A stretch of DNA of 64,000 nucleotides from Mycobacterium montefiorense (GTDB lineage Bacteria; Actinomycetota; Actinomycetes; Mycobacteriales; Mycobacteriaceae): positions 796,362 to 860,361 of the forward strand of contig NZ_BFCH01000018.1 of the NCBI RefSeq assembly GCF_003112775.1. Reading direction: 5' to 3'. Both the position numbers and the translations under genes were made by a program. The first letter of the stretch is position 1. Every line of letters begins with the position of its first letter. Shown here in pieces: positions 30,817 through 40,666 of the stretch. The notes below the pieces were generated by a model, which was given only the letters and a program-made list of their open reading frames with translations, made no database searches and was not told the origin of the DNA.

Positions 30817-32183
30817 CGTCGGCCGTGCTCCACGGGTGTGTCGCTACGACGGCTCAGTTCGGTCAGCTCGAGCAGATCGATCCGCCGGCCATCCATCCGA
30901 ACCACCGCGGCTTTCCAGCGAATTTCACTGTCCAACAAGCCATCTCCGTCGAGCGCGGTCAGCTCGACCGTTTCACCAACCGTCGGGATGTGACCGATCT
31001 CCCGCAGCACCAGCCCGCCGATCGTCTCGTACGGCCCTTCGGGGGCTCGATAACCGGTGGCGGCGGCAACCTCGTCGATGCGCAGCAAGCCCGACACCTG
31101 CCAGCCGCTGCCCGCCGCCACGACATCCGGTGTGGCGTCGTCGTGTTCGTCGCGGACGTCGCCGACGATCTCTTCGATTAGGTCCTCGACGGTGACAATC
31201 CCTGCGGTGCCGCCGTATTCGTCGACGACCATCGCGGTCTGCAGCGGGTTGGCTCGGATCTCGGCCATCACCGCGTCACCGTCCAGCGTCGACGGCACCA
31301 CCGGCACCGGCTGCACGAGCGTGGTCAGCAGCGTGCCGGCGCGCTGCGCCCGCGGCACCTTGAATACCTGTTTCACGTGCACGATGCCGACGGTCTCGTC
31401 CAGGTCGCCGTCGACCAGGGGGAAGCGGGAGAATCCCGATTCGGCGGCCGTGGCGATCAGGTCGCGGACCGTGTCGTCGGTTTGCAGCGCCACGATCTTC
31501 GACCGCGGTGTCATCAGTTCCTCAGCGGTACGGGCGCCGAACTGCAGCGAGCGCCGTACCAGTGCGGCGGTGGCGGGGTCCAGAGTGCCGCTGCGCGCCG
31601 AGCTACGCACCAGCGAGAGCAACTCCTGCGGTGAGCGGGCAGACCGCAGCTCCTCGGCCGGCTCGATTCCCATTTTCCGAACGATCCAGTTCGCCGCACC
31701 GTTCGTCAGCCGGATCACCGGCGTGAGCAACAGCGAGAACATCAGCTGAAAACCGGCGACGGCACGACCGGTCGACAGCGGCCGAGCGACTGCCAGGTAC
31801 TTCGGGACCAGCTCGCCGAACACCATCGACACCGACGTCACGATCACCATCACCATGAACGCGGTGATCCCGTCGGCCACCGGATCTGACACGCCGAGGG
31901 CGTCTAGCCACGGGTGCGGCAGGTCGGCCACCATGGGTTCGGTCAGGTAGCCGGTCACCAGCGCGGTGATTGAAATGCCTAACTGAGCCCCCGACAGCTG
32001 GAAGGACAGCCGGTCCTGCGCGCGCTGGATGTAGCGGTCGCGCCGGCCACCCTTGCGGGCGTTGGCCTCGACGGTGCTGCGGTCGAGCGCGGTCAGCGAG
32101 AACTCGGCCGCGACGAATACGGAGTTGCCGAAGATCAGCACCGTAATGGCGAGCACGCTGATGACGGTGACGGTGAGGTTCAT
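30813..32183 (-). CDS. CNNM/CorC (HlyC) family membrane protein, Rv1842c-like
   Basis: A 456-residue protein with an N-terminal CNNM membrane domain ([37 protein letters not shown]), two CBS motifs ([40 protein letters not shown]) and a C-terminal CorC/HlyC domain ([20 protein letters not shown]). It is the full-length partner of the following gene, and the two overlap by 4 bp. The predicted role is divalent-cation (Mg2+/Co2+) handling at the cytoplasmic membrane. H37Rv has the same pair (Rv1842c-Rv1841c) next to PE_PGRS34, which is missing here. Confidence 0.92.
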   Translation of the reverse strand: MNLTVTVISVLAITVLIFGNSVFVAAEFSLTALDRSTVEANARKGGRRDRYIQRAQDRLSFQLSGAQLGISITALVTGYLTEPMVADLPHPWLDALGVSDPVADGITAFMVMVIVTSVSMVFGELVPKYLAVARPLSTGRAVAGFQLMFSLLLTPVIRLTNGAANWIVRKMGIEPAEELRSARSPQELLSLVRSSARSGTLDPATAALVRRSLQFGARTAEELMTPRSKIVALQTDDTVRDLIATAAESGFSRFPLVDGDLDETVGIVHVKQVFKVPRAQRAGTLLTTLVQPVPVVPSTLDGDAVMAEIRANPLQTAMVVDEYGGTAGIVTVEDLIEEIVGDVRDEHDDATPDVVAAGSGWQVSGLLRIDEVAAATGYRAPEGPYETIGGLVLREIGHIPTVGETVELTALDGDGLLDSEIRWKAAVVRMDGRRIDLLELTELSRRSDTPVEHGRR

Positions 32184-32412
32184 GGTGGGCTGGGCTATCG
32201 CGATGGCCCGGGGGCCAGACGTCGAGCCGGGGGAGCTGTGGGTAGCCGCTTCGCCCGGAAACCGACGGGCTCGACGGGTGCCTGCGGCACGTCATCCCTT
32301 TCGCTTGATGCCACGCAGCGCGTTGCTGCGGGCGGGAAGGTCGATAAATTCACATGGTAGCGAAGAGATCTGGCCGGACCGGGTACGACGTGCCCTCACC
32401 GCGCCGCCGGCG

Positions 32413-33885
<1,473 letters not shown>

Positions 33886-33897
33886 CTAGTTGGCCCG

Positions 33898-35367
33898 CTA
33901 AGCCGGCACTTCGCTGCGGTCTCCGCTCCACAGCGTGTGGAAGCGTTTGTCCGGCTCGCTGTCGATGCGCCCATAGGTGTGTGCGCCGAAGAAGTCGCGC
34001 AGACCCTGGGTCAGCGCCGCGGGCAGCCGTTCAGTGCGCAGACCGTCGTAGTAGGACAGCGCGGAGGAGAAGCCGGGGATCGGGATGCCGAGCTCGGTCG
34101 CCGTCACCACGACGCGGCGCCAGCTGTCGATCGATTCCTCGATGGCCGACCGGAAATACGGCGCGACGATCAGCGACGGCAGGTCGGCGTTCTCGTCGAA
34201 TGCGTCTTTGATCCGGTTGAGGAACTTCGCACGAATGATGCAACCGCCGCGCCAGATGGTCGCCATGTCGCCGGGCGTGATGCCCCAGTCGTACTCCGTG
34301 CTACCCGCCTGGATCTGATTGAAGCCCTGCGCGTAGGCGATGATCTTCGACGCGTACAGCGCCTTGCTCACGTCGTCGATGAACTGCGTCGCATCCGTTG
34401 GCTTCTGGCCCAGCTCTCCAGAAGCCAGCCCCGTGGTGGCCTTGCGCTGGGCCACCGACCCGGACAGGGCGCGCGCGAACACCGCCTCGGCGATACCGGT
34501 GACCGGCACACCGAGGTCGAGCGCGGACTTCACCGTCCAGCGGCCGGTGCCCTTCTGCTCGGCCTCGTCGAGGATGAGATCCACCAACGGCTTGCCGGTC
34601 TTGGCGTCGGTCTGGCGCAGCACCTCCGCGGTGATCTCGATGAGGAAGCTGTCCAGGTCGCCCTTGTTCCACTCGGCGAAGACGTCAGCGATCTCGGGCG
34701 CGGTCTTGCCCAAGCCGTCGCGCAACAGCTGGTAAGCCTCCCCGATCAGCTGCATGTCGGAGTACTCGATGCCGTTGTGCACCATCTTGACGAAGTGGCC
34801 GGCGCCGTCGGGGCCGATGTGGGTGCAGCAGGGCACACCGTCAACGTGTGCGGATATCTCCTCGAGCAGGGGGCCCAGCGACTTGTACGACTCGGCCGGG
34901 CCGCCCGGCATGATCGACGGGCCCTTCAGCGCGCCCTCCTCGCCGCCCGAGATGCCGGCGCCGACGAAGTGCAGGCCGCGCTCACGTATTGCCTTCTCGC
35001 GCCGGATGGTGTCGGTGTAGAGCGCGTTGCCGCCGTCGATGATGATGTCGCCTTCTTCCATGGCGTCGGCGAGCTCGTTGATGACGGCGTCGGTGGGGTC
35101 GCCGGCCTTGACCATGATGATCACCCGCCGCGGCTTTTCCAGCGCGTCCAGGAATTCTTCGATCGTCTCGGAGCGGACGAACTTGCCCTCGTCACCGTGC
35201 TCTTTGAGCAGCGCGTCCGTCTTGGCGATCGACCGGTTGTGCAGCGCCACGGTGTAGCCGTGGTGGGCGAAGTTGCGGGCGAGGTTCGAGCCCATCACGG
35301 CCAGGCCGGTGACACCGATTTGTGCGGTGCCAGTCCTCGATTTGGGCTCGGTATCCGACGAACTCAT
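33898..35367 (-). CDS. gnd: 6-phosphogluconate dehydrogenase, NADP+-dependent, decarboxylating
   Basis: A 489-residue protein of the long (hetero-/homodimeric) 6PGDH type. It contains the NADP-binding VTGLAVMGSNLARNFAHHGY, the substrate loop GISGGEEGALKGPSIMPGG, catalytic KMVHNGIEYSDMQLIGEAY and the signature LDEAEQKGTGRWTV. It converts 6-phosphogluconate to ribulose-5-phosphate, CO2 and NADPH in the pentose phosphate pathway. The first 14 residues (MSSSDTEPKSRTGT) are variable. It corresponds to Rv1844c (gnd1, 485 aa). guaB1 follows in the same orientation. Confidence 0.95.
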   Translation of the reverse strand: MSSSDTEPKSRTGTAQIGVTGLAVMGSNLARNFAHHGYTVALHNRSIAKTDALLKEHGDEGKFVRSETIEEFLDALEKPRRVIIMVKAGDPTDAVINELADAMEEGDIIIDGGNALYTDTIRREKAIRERGLHFVGAGISGGEEGALKGPSIMPGGPAESYKSLGPLLEEISAHVDGVPCCTHIGPDGAGHFVKMVHNGIEYSDMQLIGEAYQLLRDGLGKTAPEIADVFAEWNKGDLDSFLIEITAEVLRQTDAKTGKPLVDLILDEAEQKGTGRWTVKSALDLGVPVTGIAEAVFARALSGSVAQRKATTGLASGELGQKPTDATQFIDDVSKALYASKIIAYAQGFNQIQAGSTEYDWGITPGDMATIWRGGCIIRAKFLNRIKDAFDENADLPSLIVAPYFRSAIEESIDSWRRVVVTATELGIPIPGFSSALSYYDGLRTERLPAALTQGLRDFFGAHTYGRIDSEPDKRFHTLWSGDRSEVPA

Positions 35368-35467
35368 GTCTTCGCCTCTCAGGTTGGAGAACTTTTGCTA
35401 CACGGTTTCCGTCACACTGTGGCACAGCGGAGTTCCGGTCTTCCAAAGAGATTCGCGGTGGGCTGCG

Positions 35468-36418
35468 TCAGAGGTTGAACAGCCGCTTGAGCTCGGTGAG
35501 CCACGGCACCGCCAGCGCTACCGTTGGCACCACCAAAACGGCCGCCGCGGTCAGGTAGGCGGCCGTGGAAAGCATCATGCTGTTGCCCCGTCCGGACAGC
35601 CGCCGGACCCGGACCACCGTGCTGGCACCGCCCGCGGCCAGCGCACCCGACGGGGCCCGCCCGGCGGCACAGGCGACCAGCGCCCGGGCCAGGGGAGTGC
35701 GTCCGGCGGTGCGCACCGCGGCGTCGTCGGCGAGCAGCTCGACCAGCAGTTGCACCGCGCCCAATGCATTGGAGCTGCGGACGAGGCGCGGGAAGGCGGC
35801 GTGCACCGCGGTGAAAGCTTCCAGGACCAGGTCGTGGCGGGCGCGCAGATGGGCCCGCTCATGGGTGAGGATCGCCGAGACTTCGTCGTTGGTGAGCTGG
35901 GTCAGCGTTCCCTCGCTGACGACCACGCGACTGCGGACTCCCGGCAGGCAGTAGGCGAGCGGCTCCGCCACCTCCAAAACGCGCAGGTCCCTGCCGCGGG
36001 CGCAAGGCTGAGCAAGGACGGCGTCGTGTCCGACCCCGACGAGATCGACCACCATTCGGTGGTGAGCCCGCCGGCGCCGGTTGGCGATGACCACCCGCAG
36101 GACTGCGACCACCAGTCGCACACCCACCAACACGGTCAGCGTGAAGGCAGCGATGTAAGCCGTCCACAGCGGCCAACCAAGCCGCCCGGCCGCACCGCCG
36201 ACGCTAGCTGTGGGCCGCCCATCGGGGCCGGGCATCAAAATCCGAGTGGCGATCGCAATACCTGCGCTGAATGCCGACAGCACAGCGGCCACGGCGATGG
36301 CTTGCCACAGCACCATCGCCGCACGCGGGGCACGCAGTGGCCAGGACGCTCGCGCCAATACAGCCGGCGCGGGGCCAATCAGCAGTACCGCGAGGAAGGT
36401 AAAAGCCAGCGCGGACAC
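35468..36418 (-). CDS. BlaR-like M56 family membrane metallopeptidase
   Basis: A 316-residue protein with four or five hydrophobic helices (FTFLAVLLIGPAPAVL at the N-terminus, AAYLTAAAVLVVPTVALAVP near the C-terminus). A zinc-protease motif HExxH is seen in ILTHERAHLRARHDL. It is the size of Rv1845c and lacks the C-terminal penicillin-binding sensor domain of staphylococcal BlaR1/MecR1, so how it senses a signal is unclear. It lies 14 bp downstream of the BlaI-like repressor gene, which it presumably inactivates by proteolysis as in BlaR1/BlaI systems. Confidence 0.9.
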   Translation of the reverse strand: MSALAFTFLAVLLIGPAPAVLARASWPLRAPRAAMVLWQAIAVAAVLSAFSAGIAIATRILMPGPDGRPTASVGGAAGRLGWPLWTAYIAAFTLTVLVGVRLVVAVLRVVIANRRRRAHHRMVVDLVGVGHDAVLAQPCARGRDLRVLEVAEPLAYCLPGVRSRVVVSEGTLTQLTNDEVSAILTHERAHLRARHDLVLEAFTAVHAAFPRLVRSSNALGAVQLLVELLADDAAVRTAGRTPLARALVACAAGRAPSGALAAGGASTVVRVRRLSGRGNSMMLSTAAYLTAAAVLVVPTVALAVPWLTELKRLFNL

Positions 36419-36432
36419 ATAGGTAGTGTCCC

Positions 36433-36849
36433 TCAGCCCTCCGGTGAAATGCCAGCGGATGGCGTATTACGTTGATTCGCTTCCAGTTCAGCCAGCGCGC
36501 GCCGCAGCGCCTCGGCCTCGTCAGCACCGACACGCTCGACAAAGTGCACCAACGCGGCTTGTATGCCCCCGGAGTCCTCAGCCTGGGACAGCGCGTCGAC
36601 CATTAACCCGGCGACCAGTTCGTCACGGCCGTGCACAGGTGCATAGCGGTGGGCACGGTCATCGCGGATCTGGGACACCAAATTCTTCTTGGCCAGCCGC
36701 TGCAGCACGGTCATCACGGTCGTATAAGCGAGGTCGCGGCGCGCCGACAAGGCCTCGTGCACCTGGCGGACGGTCTGCGGTTCTTGGGTGGACCACAAGT
36801 GGTCCATCACTGCGCGTTCCAGGTCCCCCAGCCGTGTCAGCTTGGCCAT
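36433..36849 (-). CDS. blaI: BlaI/MecI family transcriptional repressor
   Basis: A 138-residue protein: winged helix (MAKLTRLGDLERAVMDHLW, then QTVRQVHEALSARRDLAYTT and MTVLQRLAKKNLVSQIRDDR) followed by a dimerisation region. It matches M. tuberculosis BlaI (Rv1846c, 138 aa), which represses blaC and other genes and is released by beta-lactams. It forms an operon with the M56 protease. An inverted repeat at 36898-36920 lies about 50 bp upstream of its start and is a candidate autoregulatory operator. Confidence 0.93.
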   Translation of the reverse strand: MAKLTRLGDLERAVMDHLWSTQEPQTVRQVHEALSARRDLAYTTVMTVLQRLAKKNLVSQIRDDRAHRYAPVHGRDELVAGLMVDALSQAEDSGGIQAALVHFVERVGADEAEALRRALAELEANQRNTPSAGISPEG

Positions 36850-36897
36850 AGTTCGTTCATCTCCTGAGAGTCGAAATAAGCGTACTCCGGCTTACTA

Positions 36898-36920
36898 CCG
36901 GCGGTCGTATATACCGCCGG
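36898..36920. promoter_or_regulatory. Inverted repeat in the blaI promoter
   Basis: CCGGCGGT (36898-36905), spacer CGTATAT, then ACCGCCGG (36913-36920), perfectly complementary arms. An additional TACTAC-like half-site (TTACTACCGG) abuts it at 36892. Position and symmetry suggest the BlaI autoregulatory operator; the assignment is inferred. Confidence 0.45.
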
Positions 36921-36981
36921 CCGATTCGGTGTCCGACCATCGGTACGCATGCGCCCGGTCGGTGTGATCACAGACTACCCC

Positions 36982-37010
36982 TTGCAAAGTTAGGGCAGCC
37001 TTGCCATACT
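36982..37010 (+). promoter_or_regulatory. SigA-type promoter overlapped by an IdeR-like iron box
   Basis: TTGCAA (36982-36987), a 17-bp spacer and CATACT (37005-37010) form a good promoter. TTAGGGCAGCCTTGCCATA at 36990-37008 matches 12 of 19 positions of the IdeR box TTAGGTTAGGCTAACCTAA, including TTAGG, AG and the CT..CC core, and covers the spacer and -10. Iron-loaded IdeR would therefore block it. Transcription should start near 37016 and run into the small RNA. Confidence 0.65.
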
Positions 37011-37015
37011 CATGG

Positions 37016-37120
37016 AGGTCGAGCGCAACAGACCGCCGGAGTGTCCAGAGGGCTGCTGTGACCCCCGGTCTACTCGATCGGCGAGCCCCGTGCCTTAGTG
37101 CACGGGGCTCGCCTGTTCTT
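37016..37120 (+). ncRNA. mrsI: Iron-responsive small RNA, MrsI-like
   Basis: An approximately 105-nt transcript is bounded by the IdeR-box promoter and a strong terminator hairpin at 37080-37113. No credible coding frame with a ribosome binding site lies inside. In M. tuberculosis the gap between blaI (Rv1846c) and Rv1847 encodes ncRv11846/MrsI, an IdeR-controlled sRNA made under iron limitation that represses mRNAs of non-essential iron-using proteins such as bacterioferritin. The same position, promoter logic and terminator are present here. The exact 5' end is estimated from the -10. Confidence 0.75.
37080..37113 (+). terminator. Strong intrinsic terminator of the MrsI-like sRNA
   Basis: GGCGAGCCCCGTGC (37080-37093), loop CTTAGT, then GCACGGGGCTCGCC (37100-37113) forms a perfect 14-bp stem, followed by TGTTCTTTAT. 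It is the clearest factor-independent terminator in the window and lies 66 bp before the thioesterase gene start. Confidence 0.85.
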
Positions 37121-37179
37121 TATGGCCACTTGCGGCCAGCCGTGATCACCGGCTTGCGCGATGGTGTAGACAACAGAGG

Positions 37180-37599
37180 GTGTCAACGTCACCAGATGCA
37201 GTGATCCCGCTCGGTTTCAACGCACCATTCGATGACCAGCTGGGCCTGCAATTCACCGAACTCAGCCCCGATGGCGTCCGCGCCCAGCTCGAAGTCACGC
37301 CCAAATTGCTACAGCCGATGGGCCTGGTACACGGCGGCGTCTACTGCTCGATGATCGAGAGCATGGCCAGCGTGTCCGCCTATATCTGGCTTTCCGCGCA
37401 CGGTGGCGGCGAGGTTGTCGGTGTGAACAACAACACAGACTTCCTGCGTTCGATCCGCTCTGGGACGGCATTCGGCGCCTCCGAGCCACTTCACCGCGGC
37501 CGGCGCCAGCAGTTGTGGTTAGTCACGATCACCGATGACAAGGAGAAGGTCATCGCCCGAGGGCAAGTGCGGCTACAGAATCTCGAGCCCCAGGGCTGA
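37180..37599 (+). CDS. PaaI-family hotdog thioesterase (Rv1847-like)
   Basis: A 139-residue protein with GTG start after CAGAGG. The hotdog-fold core LLQPMGLVHGGVYCSMIESM and VGVNNNTDFLRSIRSGT is typical of PaaI/YdiI-type acyl-CoA thioesterases; the H-G-G loop carries active-site backbone contacts. It matches Rv1847 (140 aa). The substrate acyl-CoA is unknown. It lies downstream of the sRNA terminator and 48 bp upstream of ureA on the same strand. Confidence 0.88.
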   Translation: MSTSPDAVIPLGFNAPFDDQLGLQFTELSPDGVRAQLEVTPKLLQPMGLVHGGVYCSMIESMASVSAYIWLSAHGGGEVVGVNNNTDFLRSIRSGTAFGASEPLHRGRRQQLWLVTITDDKEKVIARGQVRLQNLEPQG

Positions 37600-37647
37600 G
37601 CAGCCGGCACAGGATTCCCCCAGGCCGGGGTGGCAGGATCACAGACC

Positions 37648-37950
37648 ATGCGCCTGACGCCGCACGAGCAGGAGCGACTGCTGTTGTCCTATGCCGCCGA
37701 ATTGGCTCGCCGTCGCCGTGCCCGCGGCTTACGCTTGAACCATCCCGAAGCGATCGCGATCATCAGTGACCACATCCTTGAAGGCGCGCGCGACGGCCAC
37801 ACCGTTGCCGAACTGATGGCCAGCGGCTGCGACGTGCTCGGTCGCGACGACGTGATGGAGGGAGTGCCGGAAATGCTGGCCGACGTGCAGGTCGAAGCGA
37901 CCTTCCCGGACGGCACGAAGCTGGTCACCGTGCACCACCCGATCGCATGA
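37648..37950 (+). CDS. ureA: Urease gamma subunit
   Basis: A 100-residue protein, the usual length. [40 protein letters not shown] and [20 protein letters not shown] are canonical gamma-subunit segments. It is part of the UreABC nickel enzyme hydrolysing urea to ammonia and carbamate. ATG 37648 is chosen as the M-R-L-T-P start common to the family. Its stop overlaps ureB by 4 bp (ATGA). Confidence 0.96.
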   Translation: MRLTPHEQERLLLSYAAELARRRRARGLRLNHPEAIAIISDHILEGARDGHTVAELMASGCDVLGRDDVMEGVPEMLADVQVEATFPDGTKLVTVHHPIA

Positions 37951-38258
37951 TTCCCGGCGAGATCCTCTACGGCAGCGGCGATATTGAGATCAACGCGAGG
38001 GCTCAACGCCTCGATATGCTGATCGTCAACACCGGCGACCGCCCGGTTCAGGTGGGTAGCCATGTCCACCTTCCACAAGCCAACTCGGCGCTGTCGTTCG
38101 ATCGCGCCGCGGCTCACGGCTACCGGCTAGATGTTCCTGCTGCCACCGCAATTCGCTTCGAACCCGGTGTTCCCCAACATGTTCAGCTAGTGCCATTGTG
38201 CGGTAGCCGCGAGGTGTACGGCCTTAGCCTGAATCCACCTGGACGGCTGGACATCTGA
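37947..38258 (+). CDS. ureB: Urease beta subunit
   Basis: A 103-residue protein. [40 protein letters not shown] and [17 protein letters not shown] are canonical. The 4-bp overlap with ureA and 1-bp overlap with ureC indicate coupled translation of ureABC. As in other mycobacteria, gamma, beta and alpha are separate chains. Confidence 0.96.
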   Translation: MIPGEILYGSGDIEINARAQRLDMLIVNTGDRPVQVGSHVHLPQANSALSFDRAAAHGYRLDVPAATAIRFEPGVPQHVQLVPLCGSREVYGLSLNPPGRLDI

Positions 38259-39991
38259 TGGCATACCTGTCTCGGGAGCGTTACGCCCAACTCTACGGCC
38301 CAACCACCGGCGATCGAATCAGGCTGGCGGACACCAACTTACTGGTCGAGATCACCGAAGACCGCAGCGGGGGACCGGGACTGGCCGGCAACGAAGCGGT
38401 GTTCGGCGGCGGCAAGGTGCTGCGCGAGTCGATGGGCCAGGGTCGTGCTTCCCGCGCCGAGGGCGCACCCGACACAGTGATCACCGGCGCGGTGGTAATC
38501 GATCATTGGGGAATCATCAAGGCCGACATTGGCATTCGCGACGGGCGGATCATCGCGATCGGCAAGGCCGGCAACCCCGACACCATGACGGGTGTGCACC
38601 CGGACCTGGTGGTCGGGCCCGGCACCGAAGTCATCGGTGGCAACGGCAAGATCGTCACCGCGGGTGCGGTCGACTGCCATGTGCATCTGATCTGCCCGCA
38701 GCTCATGGCCGAGGCGCTCGGATCCGGGGTCACGACGATCCTGGGCGGCGGGACCGGCCCCGCAGAGGGCAGCAAAGCCACCACCGTGACCCCCGGTTCG
38801 TGGCACCTGGCCCGGATGCTCGAGGCGCTCGACGGCTGGCCGGTCAACTTCGGGCTGCTGGGCAAGGGGAACACCGTCAACAGCGAGGCCCTTTGGGAGC
38901 AATTGCGCGGTGGCGCTTCGGGTTTCAAGCTGCATGAGGACTGGGGTTCCACCCCGGCGGCGATCGACGCCTGCCTGACCGTCGCCGACGCCGCGGGAGT
39001 ACAGGTGGCGTTGCATACCGACACGCTCAACGAGATGGGCTTCGTCGAAGACACGCTGGCCGCAATCGCGGGCCGCTCGATCCACGCCTATCACACCGAG
39101 GGCGCCGGCGGCGGCCACGCTCCCGACATCATCCGGGTTGCCGGGCAGCCGAATGTGCTGCCCAGTTCCACCAATCCGACCCGCCCGCACACGGTGAACA
39201 CCCTCGATGAGCATCTGGACATGCTGATGGTCTGCCATCACCTCAACCCTCAGGTGCCCGAGGATTTGGCCTTCGCCGAGAGCCGGATTCGGCCGTCGAC
39301 CATGGCGGCCGAAGATCTGCTGCACGACATCGGCGCGATCTCGATGATCGGAAGCGACTCCCAGGCAATGGGCCGCATCGGCGAAGTGGTGCTGCGTACC
39401 TGGCAGACCGCACACGTAATGAAGCACCGGCGCGGAGCGCTGCCCGGCGACGTCTCCGGTGCTCGGGGTGCCGACAACATGCGGGTGCGGCGCTACGTCG
39501 CCAAATACACGGTCTGCCCGGCCATCGCTCACGGACTCGACGGTGAGATCGGCTCGGTGGAGGTGGGCAAACTGGCCGACCTGGTGCTGTGGGAGCCGGA
39601 GTTCTTCGGGGTTCGCCCGCACGCGGTGCTCAAGGGCGGCATGATCGCCTGGGCGGCGATGGGCGACGCGAATGCGTCGATCCCGACACCTCAGCCGGTG
39701 CTGCCGCGTCCGATGTTCGGCGCTGCGCCCGCAGCGGCCGCGGCCACTTCGGTGCATTTCGTTTCGCCGCAGGCGCTCGAGGCAGGCCTGGCCGAAAAGC
39801 TAGCGGTCAACCGGCAATTGGTCGCTGTGCGGAATACCACCGGCGTCGGCAAAGAGTCGTTGCCGCTCAACGACGCGCTGCCCGACATCGAAGTGGACCC
39901 GGACACCTTCACAGTGCGTATCGACGGCGAGGTCTGGGAAGAGCAGCCAGCAACCGAACTGCCCATGGCGCAACGGTATTTCCTGTTCTGA
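38258..39991 (+). CDS. ureC: Urease alpha (catalytic) subunit
   Basis: A 577-residue protein. Nickel ligands are in [10 protein letters not shown] (His141, His143). The carbamylated lysine is Lys224 in [12 protein letters not shown]. The mobile flap carries Cys326-His327 in [20 protein letters not shown], and an aspartate ligand lies in GSDSQAMGR. All catalytic residues are intact, so the enzyme should be active if maturation factors are expressed. It requires UreD, UreF and UreG for nickel loading; ureF follows immediately, but ureG and ureD lie 7 kb away. Confidence 0.97.
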   Translation: MAYLSRERYAQLYGPTTGDRIRLADTNLLVEITEDRSGGPGLAGNEAVFGGGKVLRESMGQGRASRAEGAPDTVITGAVVIDHWGIIKADIGIRDGRIIAIGKAGNPDTMTGVHPDLVVGPGTEVIGGNGKIVTAGAVDCHVHLICPQLMAEALGSGVTTILGGGTGPAEGSKATTVTPGSWHLARMLEALDGWPVNFGLLGKGNTVNSEALWEQLRGGASGFKLHEDWGSTPAAIDACLTVADAAGVQVALHTDTLNEMGFVEDTLAAIAGRSIHAYHTEGAGGGHAPDIIRVAGQPNVLPSSTNPTRPHTVNTLDEHLDMLMVCHHLNPQVPEDLAFAESRIRPSTMAAEDLLHDIGAISMIGSDSQAMGRIGEVVLRTWQTAHVMKHRRGALPGDVSGARGADNMRVRRYVAKYTVCPAIAHGLDGEIGSVEVGKLADLVLWEPEFFGVRPHAVLKGGMIAWAAMGDANASIPTPQPVLPRPMFGAAPAAAAATSVHFVSPQALEAGLAEKLAVNRQLVAVRNTTGVGKESLPLNDALPDIEVDPDTFTVRIDGEVWEEQPATELPMAQRYFLF

Positions 39992-39996
39992 GACAT

Positions 39997-40632
39997 ATGT
40001 CTGCATTGGCGACGCTGCTCAACCTGGCCGATTCACGACTGCCGGCCGGCGCCCACGTGCATTCCGGCGGCGTGGAGGAAGCCGTCGCCAGCGGCCTGGT
40101 GACGAATCTGGAAACGTTAGAAGCGTTCTTGCGCCGGAGAATTCGCAGCCACGGCTTGGTCACGGCGTCGGTCACGGCGGCGGTTCACCGCGGTGAACTC
40201 GACCCCGAGCGGGCTGATCAAGAGACCGATGCCCGAACACCGGCACCGGCGGCGCGGCACGCATCGCGCAGCCAGGGGCGTGGGTTGGCGAGGCTGGCAC
40301 GACGGGTCTGGCCGAATGCCTGCTGGGACGATCTGGGTTCCCAGCCGCATCTTGCCGTCGTGGCCGGGCGGGTCGGCACCGTCAGCGGCCTGACTCCCGA
40401 GCAAAGCGCGCTTGCGATCGTGTACACCACGATGACGGGCTCAGCGACCGCGGCTCAGCGGCTGCTCGCGCTGGATCCGGCCGACGTGGCGGTGCTGACG
40501 TTTCGGCTCGCAGATTTGTGCGAGCGCACTGCGGCGCAAGCATCCGTCGAACTGGCCGACTTGTCGGACCCGTTGCTCGATACCTTGGCCCAGCGCCACG
40601 CTCAGCGCGATCGACCGCTGTTTTCATCATGA
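39997..40632 (+). CDS. ureF: Urease accessory protein UreF
   Basis: A 211-residue protein starting ATG 39997, 5 bp after ureC. LLNLADSRLPAGAHVHSGGV is the UreF N-terminal motif, and the all-helical remainder (ALAIVYTTMTGSATAAQRLL) fits. UreF binds UreD on apo-urease and gates UreG-dependent nickel delivery. It appears full length (211 aa in M. tuberculosis). In H37Rv ureG follows directly; here a terminator hairpin and a minus-strand cassette intervene. Confidence 0.93.
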   Translation: MSALATLLNLADSRLPAGAHVHSGGVEEAVASGLVTNLETLEAFLRRRIRSHGLVTASVTAAVHRGELDPERADQETDARTPAPAARHASRSQGRGLARLARRVWPNACWDDLGSQPHLAVVAGRVGTVSGLTPEQSALAIVYTTMTGSATAAQRLLALDPADVAVLTFRLADLCERTAAQASVELADLSDPLLDTLAQRHAQRDRPLFSS

Positions 40633-40644
40633 GATATGTTGCAG

Positions 40645-40666
40645 CGCCGCTCTTCTCAGAGCGGCG
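40645..40666. terminator. Hairpin between convergent ureF and permease genes
   Basis: CGCCGCTCT (40645-40653), loop TCTC, then AGAGCGGCG (40658-40666) form a perfect 9-bp stem in the 34-bp gap between the ureF stop and the permease stop. It could terminate transcription from both sides. Neither flank has a long U-tract (ATATGTT lies just upstream on the minus-strand exit side). Confidence 0.6.
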
